The notes under the pieces were generated by a model. The model saw nothing but the letters and a program-made list of their open reading frames with translations. It made no database searches and had not been told where the DNA came from. Source: an uncultured Collinsella sp. (GTDB lineage Bacteria; Actinomycetota; Coriobacteriia; Coriobacteriales; Coriobacteriaceae). From it: a stretch of DNA of 10,788 bases. Shown here piece after piece: positions 6,947 through 10,788 of this stretch. A program made the position numbers and the translations under genes. Position 1 is the first letter of the stretch. Each line of letters opens with the position of its first letter. Where the stretch lies: assembly GCA_900544845.1 (NCBI GenBank), contig UQWV01000062.1, positions 1-10,788 of the forward strand, read 5' to 3'.

Positions 6947-8485
6947 CTATTCCGCATCGACCACGCGGAGCAGATATGCCACGCGCGTTGCGGCCGTGCA
7001 CTTAAAACGCTCGTCCGCGCGAACTCCGGCGACCCACACCACGGCACCCCCCGGCGCCGTCCTCACCATGGGCACGCCGGCGCGCTCGGAAACGGGAATG
7101 CGAGCCTCACCTAGCAAATCGGATACTTTCTTGCTTCGGCCACTCATCCCTAACGGGCACATCACGTCTCCCGGCGCGGGACCGTCCACCCACAGGCGCG
7201 CCAATCGCGCCTCGGCAGGGATCTCGCCACGCGAGCCCGCCAGGATCCGCTCACTATCGCTGTCGGCAAAACCCAGGGCAGCCGCGTCTACCAAAGCTGT
7301 CACTTCCCCGGCAGCCGCAAGCTCACGGGCGCGGCGCACGATATCGCATCCCGGCTCAACAGACATCGGTTCTGTGACCAGCATACGTCCCCCGCCCAAC
7401 GGCAAACGACCGGGTACGGTAACCCAGCCCGCGACCAGGCCCTCGCGAGCCGCCGGCGCCTTAAACGCCAGCATGCCAAACTCAATGCGTGCGTCAATCC
7501 CCGCCGGAAGCGTGACCGAGCCGGTGCCCTCGGCAACGCAGGAAAGGACTCGCTCCACATGTCGCATCTCGGGACGAGCGTCCGGATCGATGCGCTTAAT
7601 CGCCAGTCGCACGATGCGCCGCGCGATTACCACCTCGGCCGCAGCCAGGCGCCTGGCATCGAGCACCAGCGCACCCGCTGCCTCTTTGCGCAAACAGCTT
7701 CGAAACGCCTGTGCCGAAAGCTGAGACAAAAACGCGTCCTCATCGCCTAAGATCTCGCAGGCGGCGCCAATCGTCTTGCAGACGCTCGCGTTGCGCTGCA
7801 CCACCACTGGCATTACTCGATGGCGCACGTAGTTTCGCAGATACGAGATATCCTCATTGCTCTCGTCTTCACGCCACGGCTGACCATGTACCTGTAGATA
7901 GCCCACGAGCTCGCCATGAGTTAGGTCGAGCAAGGGACGTACCACGATATTCCTCCGGCGAGGAATGCTCGATAGGCCAGCGGGGCCCGAACCCTTAATC
8001 GCGTTCATCAAAAACGTTTCCGCGCGATCCGAAGACGTGTGCGCGGTGCAGATACGAGCCGCCGTTCGCGGTGCCCCCGTCTGGGCGCAGAGCTCGCGAA
8101 CATACCTCCGCGCCGCGGCATAGCGCACTTCGCGGGCCGCGGCCTCAATATTGCCCGACTCCCCATCAAAATAAGCATGCTCCACGCACAGCGGTAAACC
8201 ATATTTCGCGCAGAGCTCACGCACAAAGGCCTCGTCGCCATCGGACGCCTTGCCGCGCAGATGATGGTTTACATGCAGCACATGCAGGCGCTCGCGAGCA
8301 ATGGGGGCAACACCGCGCCCGTCTTGGATATCCAGCTTTGATGTGCACGCCATAAGAAGCAGTGCCGTCGAGTCCGCGCCGCCTGATACCATGAGCACGA
8401 CAGGAGCAGCCTGCTGCCTCGTTCGGGTCTCATCGACTGCCCCGGGCACGGCATGGTGTCCGTAATGCTGTGATACCGTAGGCAT
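6947..8485 (-). CDS. tilS: tRNA(Ile)-lysidine synthetase
   Basis: Converts C34 of the CAU-anticodon tRNA-Ile to lysidine using ATP and lysine, so that it reads AUA as Ile; essential in most bacteria. The N-terminal PP-loop ATPase domain shows SGGADST (34-40), HVNHHLRG (71-78), EAAAREVRY (114-122) and the AHTSSDRAET motif (148-157), then GLSSIP (169-174), RPLL (183-186) and the DESNED...RNYVRH block (207-222). The remainder matches a substrate-binding/TilS C-terminal layout by position. At 512 residues it is longer than the usual 430-470. The fourth motif normally reads close to GHxxDDQAET; here one of the paired aspartates is Ser. The ATG at 8485 has a strong GAGGAGG (8492-8498) six bases upstream. 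First gene of the tilS-hpt-ftsH set and divergent from the MBL-fold gene, with only 48 bases between starts. Confidence 0.92.
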   Translation of the reverse strand: MPTVSQHYGHHAVPGAVDETRTRQQAAPVVLMVSGGADSTALLLMACTSKLDIQDGRGVAPIARERLHVLHVNHHLRGKASDGDEAFVRELCAKYGLPLCVEHAYFDGESGNIEAAAREVRYAAARRYVRELCAQTGAPRTAARICTAHTSSDRAETFLMNAIKGSGPAGLSSIPRRRNIVVRPLLDLTHGELVGYLQVHGQPWREDESNEDISYLRNYVRHRVMPVVVQRNASVCKTIGAACEILGDEDAFLSQLSAQAFRSCLRKEAAGALVLDARRLAAAEVVIARRIVRLAIKRIDPDARPEMRHVERVLSCVAEGTGSVTLPAGIDARIEFGMLAFKAPAAREGLVAGWVTVPGRLPLGGGRMLVTEPMSVEPGCDIVRRARELAAAGEVTALVDAAALGFADSDSERILAGSRGEIPAEARLARLWVDGPAPGDVMCPLGMSGRSKKVSDLLGEARIPVSERAGVPMVRTAPGGAVVWVAGVRADERFKCTAATRVAYLLRVVDAE

Positions 8486-8513
8486 TTGCTTCCTCCTCTA
8501 TTCGTCCGCACCC

Positions 8514-8519
8514 ATTGTA
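8514..8519 (-). promoter_or_regulatory. Candidate -10 box for tilS
   Basis: TACAAT on the minus strand at 8514-8519 sits 28 bases before the tilS ATG, giving a short leader that contains the ribosome site. A -35 would fall in the divergent MBL-fold gene and is not well matched. It is the best candidate in the 48-base divergent gap. Confidence 0.35.
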
Positions 8520-8533
8520 TCCTTTGGAATCTT

Positions 8534-9343
8534 ATGTCTCGTCTGCACCTTCATATCCTTGGCAGCGGCTCAAAAGGCAACTGCGCGCTCATCGAAGGCC
8601 CCCGGGGGCTCATCATGATTGACGACGGTCTTTCTCGCCGCGAGACATTAAAGCGCATGGCAGAACTGGGACTCTCGGCAGACAACGTCTCGGCTCTTCT
8701 CATTACTCATGAGCATAGCGATCACATCAAGGGTCTCGATGTCTGGTGCAAGCACTGGCACGGTCCCCTCTTTGCCAGTAGGGGCACACTTTCGAGCAAA
8801 GAAAATCTTTCGCATCTGCCTGTCGAGGAATTCGACCCCGGTGACACCCTATCCATTGCCGGCATCCACGCGCAAACCTACTCAACATCACACGATGTCA
8901 TAAATCCAATCGGCTTTCGATTCGACGCCCTCGATGATTCCATCGGCTTTGCTACCGACACCGGAGAGCTATCGAGCCAAGCCATGAACACCCTCAAAGA
9001 TTGTCGAGTCCTCGCGCTCGAAAGCAACCACGATGTGACCATGCTGCGCGAGGGAGAATATCCCCGCTTTCTTCAGGAGCGCATCCTGTCTGCAAGGGGA
9101 CACCTCTCCAACGGCCAAGCCGCCGAAGCCGCGCACGAACTTGTTACCGATCGCACCGAACAGCTCATTGCCATGCATATCAGCCAAGACAACAATCGTC
9201 CGAGCCTTACCGTCAAAAGCTATGCCAAAGCTCTAGCCGCAACTCTGGATGACGAGGTCGGCAGCTCCGCAACCCTTCTCCAAGGATCGCGAAAACTCTC
9301 GATACGCCCTGCGAGTCAGTATCAACCGGCAACCATTCAATAG
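8534..9343 (+). CDS. Metallo-beta-lactamase-fold hydrolase, WalJ/YycJ-like
   Basis: A cytoplasmic 269-residue MBL-fold protein. The binuclear metal motif is THEHSDH (T58 to H64), with further expected ligands H120 in TSHD, D142 in ATDTG and H215 in MHIS; GSGSKGN (10-16) and the SNHD (164-167) and RGHLSN (188-193) signatures are typical of the YycJ/WalJ branch. Characterised relatives in Firmicutes have been linked to the WalKR locus and to DNA repair/exonuclease activity; no WalKR genes are present here, so the role is not settled. The ATG at 8534 is chosen because the protein then starts directly at the first beta strand; its ribosome site is weak (GGA five bases upstream), and the 16 residues of a longer reading would overlap the tilS ribosome site. 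It is followed by a strong terminator, so it is probably monocistronic. Confidence 0.87.
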   Translation: MSRLHLHILGSGSKGNCALIEGPRGLIMIDDGLSRRETLKRMAELGLSADNVSALLITHEHSDHIKGLDVWCKHWHGPLFASRGTLSSKENLSHLPVEEFDPGDTLSIAGIHAQTYSTSHDVINPIGFRFDALDDSIGFATDTGELSSQAMNTLKDCRVLALESNHDVTMLREGEYPRFLQERILSARGHLSNGQAAEAAHELVTDRTEQLIAMHISQDNNRPSLTVKSYAKALAATLDDEVGSSATLLQGSRKLSIRPASQYQPATIQ

Positions 9344-9352
9344 ACTGTCCTA

Positions 9353-9402
9353 GACAGCAAAAGGGGCCGAGAATCGCTTCCCAGCCCCTTTTGCTGTCTT
9401 TT
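9353..9402 (+). terminator. Strong intrinsic terminator after the MBL-fold gene
   Basis: Perfect 15-bp arms GACAGCAAAAGGGGC (9353-9367) and GCCCCTTTTGCTGTC (9384-9398) enclose a 16-base loop and are followed by TTTTAAT. It starts ten bases after the stop codon. The A/T pairs next to the GC core make it usable in the minus direction too, where it lies 27 bases past the hsp20 stop. Confidence 0.9.
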
Positions 9403-9425
9403 AATAGCGCAGAACACCAACGAAG

Positions 9426-9857
9426 TTAGTCGATGGAGATCTTCGTAACGTTCTTCTTCTCGACGATCTTGGGAACCGTAACGGTCAGGATGCCGTCAGC
9501 GTACTTAGCCGAGAGGCCCTCGCTCGAAGCGTCCTTTAGATACACGCCACGCGTCGCGCTGTACGAGTTGAACTCCTTCTGCAGGAAGTTCTTGCCCTCG
9601 TTCTCCTCGTCTTCCTCGACATTCACGCTAATGGACAGACGGCCCTCGTTAAGCTCGACATCGATATCGTCCTTGGCGACGCCGGTCAGATAAGCCTTGA
9701 CCTCATAGCCGTCGCCCTTATCCTCAACGTCAACGGGGAACGCCTTGGAAGCAATCGAGTTGTTTGCAAGGTCGGTCATATCATCAAACAGATCGAACAA
9801 CGAGCTAGCAGAAGGACGAACGCCAAAAACCGAACGATAAGGAACCATGCTTGCCAT
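9426..9857 (-). CDS. hsp20: Small heat-shock protein, Hsp20/alpha-crystallin family
   Basis: ATP-independent holdase chaperone that binds unfolding proteins as large oligomers in the cytosol. The 143-residue protein has a short N-terminal arm (MASMVPYRS, SLFDLFDD), an alpha-crystallin domain from about P41 to K130 including YLTGVAKDDIDVELNEGRL, the conserved A-x-x-x-D-G-I-L motif at 117-124 followed by TVTVPK, and the C-terminal I-x-I anchor (I140, I142) used for oligomer assembly. The ATG at 9857 is chosen because AAGGAG lies eight bases upstream; the reading from 9890 would begin before that site. It is convergent with the MBL-fold gene and divergent from the membrane-anchored hypothetical. 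The long AT-rich upstream region carries inverted repeats, and the ribosome site can fold into a local hairpin, both suited to heat control. No CIRCE or full HspR-type site is seen. Confidence 0.95.
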   Translation of the reverse strand: MASMVPYRSVFGVRPSASSLFDLFDDMTDLANNSIASKAFPVDVEDKGDGYEVKAYLTGVAKDDIDVELNEGRLSISVNVEEDEENEGKNFLQKEFNSYSATRGVYLKDASSEGLSAKYADGILTVTVPKIVEKKNVTKISID

Positions 9858-9863
9858 GTTTAC

Positions 9864-9881
9864 CACTCCTTTTAAGGACTG
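9864..9881 (-). promoter_or_regulatory. Hairpin masking the hsp20 ribosome-binding site (possible RNA thermometer)
   Basis: In the transcript CAGUCCU pairs with AGGAGUG around a UAAA loop, with a single G-G mismatch, burying most of the AAGGAG Shine-Dalgarno (9866-9871). A second stem lies just upstream, AGTCA/TGACT extended by CC/GG past a C-C mismatch (+ strand 9882-9906). Weak, mismatched stems over the ribosome site of a small heat-shock gene are the hallmark of ROSE and fourU thermometers. This one matches neither consensus exactly. The pairing is seen; thermosensing is inferred. Confidence 0.45.
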
Positions 9882-9923
9882 CCGAGTCATCTTCTAGGTG
9901 ACTGGGACTTCTTTTGACGCTCT

Positions 9924-9952
9924 TATATATGCCCACCCAGTGCTCATATATA
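9924..9952. promoter_or_regulatory. Palindrome TATATATG-N13-CATATATA upstream of hsp20
   Basis: Perfect 8-bp arms (9924-9931 and 9945-9952) are separated by a 13-base spacer. It lies 67 bases before the hsp20 ATG. The arms suit a dimeric regulator, or an RNA stem near the start of the leader if transcription begins upstream at one of the TATAGT -10-like boxes. It matches neither CIRCE nor the HspR consensus. Confidence 0.45.
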
Positions 9953-10035
9953 CATCGACTATAAAGTTTTTTGAGTCCAGTACTATAAGCATATCTAAGT
10001 GTGTTTGACTCAGGTTTTAATAAGGTTAAGGTTCT

Positions 10036-10065
10036 TTGAACCAGAGCTTAAATAACAAGTATGTT
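10036..10065 (+). promoter_or_regulatory. Candidate promoter for the uORF and membrane-anchored hypothetical
   Basis: TTGAAC (10036-10041) and TATGTT (10060-10065) are separated by 18 bases, about 29 bases before the small leader ORF. The -35 lies in a short inverted repeat, GGTTC-TTT-GAACC (10030-10042), which could be an operator half. The boxes match the vegetative consensus at four of six positions each, so the call is moderate. Confidence 0.4.
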
Positions 10066-10093
10066 CACAGCTACAAATAGCAAGGGGCTTACA

Positions 10094-10126
10094 ATGAGCG
10101 CGTACACGTTGTTGGTAACGAGCTAA
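10094..10126 (+). CDS. Possible 10-residue leader peptide (uORF)
   Basis: ATG at 10094 with AAGGGG (10082-10087) six bases upstream opens a frame encoding MSAYTLLVTS, then TAA at 10124-10126. The stop codon runs into the AAAGGG ribosome site of the next gene, whose ATG is eight bases further on. Such an arrangement suits translational coupling or a regulatory leader. The peptide has no run of a single amino acid that would mark a classical attenuator. It is too short to prove from coding statistics. Confidence 0.45.
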   Translation: MSAYTLLVTS

Positions 10127-10134
10127 AGGGCATC

Positions 10135-10602
10135 ATGGACGACCAAAACCAGAACAAAATGTTTATGCCGACACGGGGGGAAGATACTTCCACGCAGCCG
10201 CCGCGGTTCCATCGCCCCCACATCTCGCAAGAGCCCATTAATGATCCGGAGCCCGAGTATGTGACGAGAAATCGATATCAAACACTCGAGGATGCCCAAA
10301 CGGGACGTAAACATATGGGCGTCGCCTCGGGAGACCCTGTATATCTAAAAGACGCACCATTATCTAAAAACAGCGCAGCTAGTGATGAGCCACTGAAAGC
10401 ATCAGCCGCTCATCAACAAAGAGGTTCTCGACCCAAGCAAACCTTGACGCATTCGGCTCGCTATCTCGAAACGCCAAAACAGGGAAAATCAATCTTCGTT
10501 TCGTCAAGTAAACGACGCAAGCAACATCGACTGGCAATCCTGCTTTTGATCATTGTGGCCATAGCAGTTGCCCTTGTTATTAGATTTATCTTCTTTAAAT
10601 AA
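10135..10602 (+). CDS. Hypothetical protein with C-terminal membrane anchor
   Basis: I do not recognise this 155-residue protein. Residues 1-125 are polar, rich in Pro, Ser, Gln, Lys and Arg, with no predicted fold that I can see and no cysteine. They are followed by a basic patch, KRRKQHR (127-132 region), and one hydrophobic helix at about 133-154 (AILLLIIVAIAVALVIRFIFF) ending the protein one residue later. There is no N-terminal signal peptide, and the basic flank puts the N-terminal part inside, so it looks tail-anchored. AAAGGG four bases before the ATG at 10135 supports the start. A 10-codon uORF ends in that ribosome site. It is divergent from hsp20 and converges on a 5S rRNA gene. 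Codon use is more AT-rich than in ftsH or tilS, as is the surrounding DNA. A membrane-attached scaffold or regulator is possible; no function is claimed. Confidence 0.7.
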   Translation: MDDQNQNKMFMPTRGEDTSTQPPRFHRPHISQEPINDPEPEYVTRNRYQTLEDAQTGRKHMGVASGDPVYLKDAPLSKNSAASDEPLKASAAHQQRGSRPKQTLTHSARYLETPKQGKSIFVSSSKRRKQHRLAILLLIIVAIAVALVIRFIFFK

Positions 10603-10605
10603 GGG

Positions 10606-10645
10606 CTCAATACCAAAAACGATAAGATCGTCTGGTGTAATTGAG
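10606..10645. terminator. Nested hairpin after the hypothetical gene, possible terminator
   Basis: Starting four bases past the stop, CTCAAT (10606-10611) pairs with ATTGAG (10640-10645), ACCA with TGGT, and an inner ACGAT/ATCGT stem closes on an AAG loop (10619-10631). A three-base bulge separates the outer and middle stems. No long T tract follows, only TCATTT, so termination would be weak. It may instead protect the 3' end. Confidence 0.45.
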
Positions 10646-10666
10646 TCATTTACGCCCCATAAACGC

Positions 10667-10698
10667 AAAAAAGGGGGAGGCCGCGAGGCCTCCCCCTT
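10667..10698 (-). terminator. Intrinsic terminator of the rRNA operon
   Basis: On the minus strand GGGGGAGGCC pairs perfectly with GGCCTCCCCC around a four-base loop (arms 10673-10682 and 10687-10696), followed by TTTTTT (10667-10672). It starts about 32 bases after the 3' end of the 5S rRNA. This is a strong rho-independent terminator for the rRNA transcript. Confidence 0.93.
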
Positions 10699-10730
10699 CC
10701 AAGTTCGATGGCGGCTCGGTGCCGTCCACC

Positions 10731-10788
10731 GGTCAGCGGCGCCCTGGCCTCCCACGGGCTGACCCCGCAGTACTCTCGGCGCGATGGG
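10731..10788 (-). rRNA. rrf: 5S ribosomal RNA, 3' half (cut by window end)
   Basis: Read on the minus strand, the last 58 bases follow the 3' half of bacterial 5S rRNA: GCGCCGAGAGTACTGCGGGG, then the helix IV/V region with GUGGGAGGCCAGGGCG, and the closing GCCGCTGACC that should pair with the missing 5' end. Pattern and spacing agree with the E. coli molecule. The 5' half, and presumably 23S and 16S, lie beyond the window. The 3' end is approximate by a few bases. A strong terminator follows. Confidence 0.87.

Noticed and set aside
9971..10012. TTGAGT and GACTCA as a possible HspR-type (HAIR) operator
   Set aside because: HAIR needs CTTGAGT and ACTCAAG seven bases apart. Here TGAGTC (9972-9977) and GACTCA (10007-10012) are 29 bases apart and the ends do not match, so only a six-base inverted pair remains.
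9858..10134. CIRCE element for HrcA control of hsp20
   Set aside because: No TTAGCACTC-N9-GAGTGCTAA or close variant is present on either strand of the region.
1..10788. CRISPR array, tRNA genes, integrase or insertion sequence with transposase
   Set aside because: No regularly spaced repeats, no cloverleaf with a TTC-arm pattern and no transposase or integrase motif were seen in reading both strands.

Overview
The window reads as a piece of a moderately GC-rich Gram-positive genome, most likely an actinobacterium of the class Coriobacteriia (Collinsella-like). This is inferred from the flavour of the proteins and the tilS-hpt-ftsH gene order; no database search was made. Its left edge is about 110 bases of C/G/A homopolymer runs that look like poor contig-end sequence. 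Its right edge stops inside a 5S rRNA gene, the usual place for a short-read assembly to break.

Layout from left to right. (1) A 23S rRNA/tRNA uracil-C5 methyltransferase of the RlmD/TrmA family (+) with an unusual Lys/Ser/Arg-rich N-terminal tail. It converges through a shared hairpin terminator on (2) a YcdX-like PHP-domain metal hydrolase (-), which lies downstream of (3) a class I/II PLP aminotransferase (-). (4) An intergenic stretch follows with a perfect 24-bp inverted repeat that resembles a REP element, next to the ftsH terminator. (5) The housekeeping cluster tilS-hpt-ftsH (-) comes next: tRNA-Ile lysidine synthetase, hypoxanthine phosphoribosyltransferase and the membrane AAA+ protease. 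A structured inverted repeat and a likely extra promoter lie between tilS and hpt. (6) A WalJ/YycJ-like metallo-beta-lactamase-fold protein (+) is divergent from tilS and ends in a strong terminator. (7) A small heat-shock protein of the Hsp20 family (-) has a long, AT-rich and structured upstream region. (8) Divergent from it is a short hypothetical protein with a C-terminal membrane anchor (+), preceded by a 10-codon upstream ORF. (9) The 3' half of a 5S rRNA gene (-) and its intrinsic terminator close the window.

Most of the coding content is ordinary housekeeping: rRNA and tRNA modification, purine salvage and protein quality control. I found no clear new defence system, mobile island or CRISPR array. 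The regulatory DNA is more interesting. The hsp20 Shine-Dalgarno lies in a small mismatched hairpin (candidate RNA thermometer), a TATATATG-N13-CATATATA palindrome lies upstream of hsp20, a leader ORF overlaps the ribosome-binding site of the membrane-anchored hypothetical, and a REP-like palindrome sits between ftsH and the aminotransferase.
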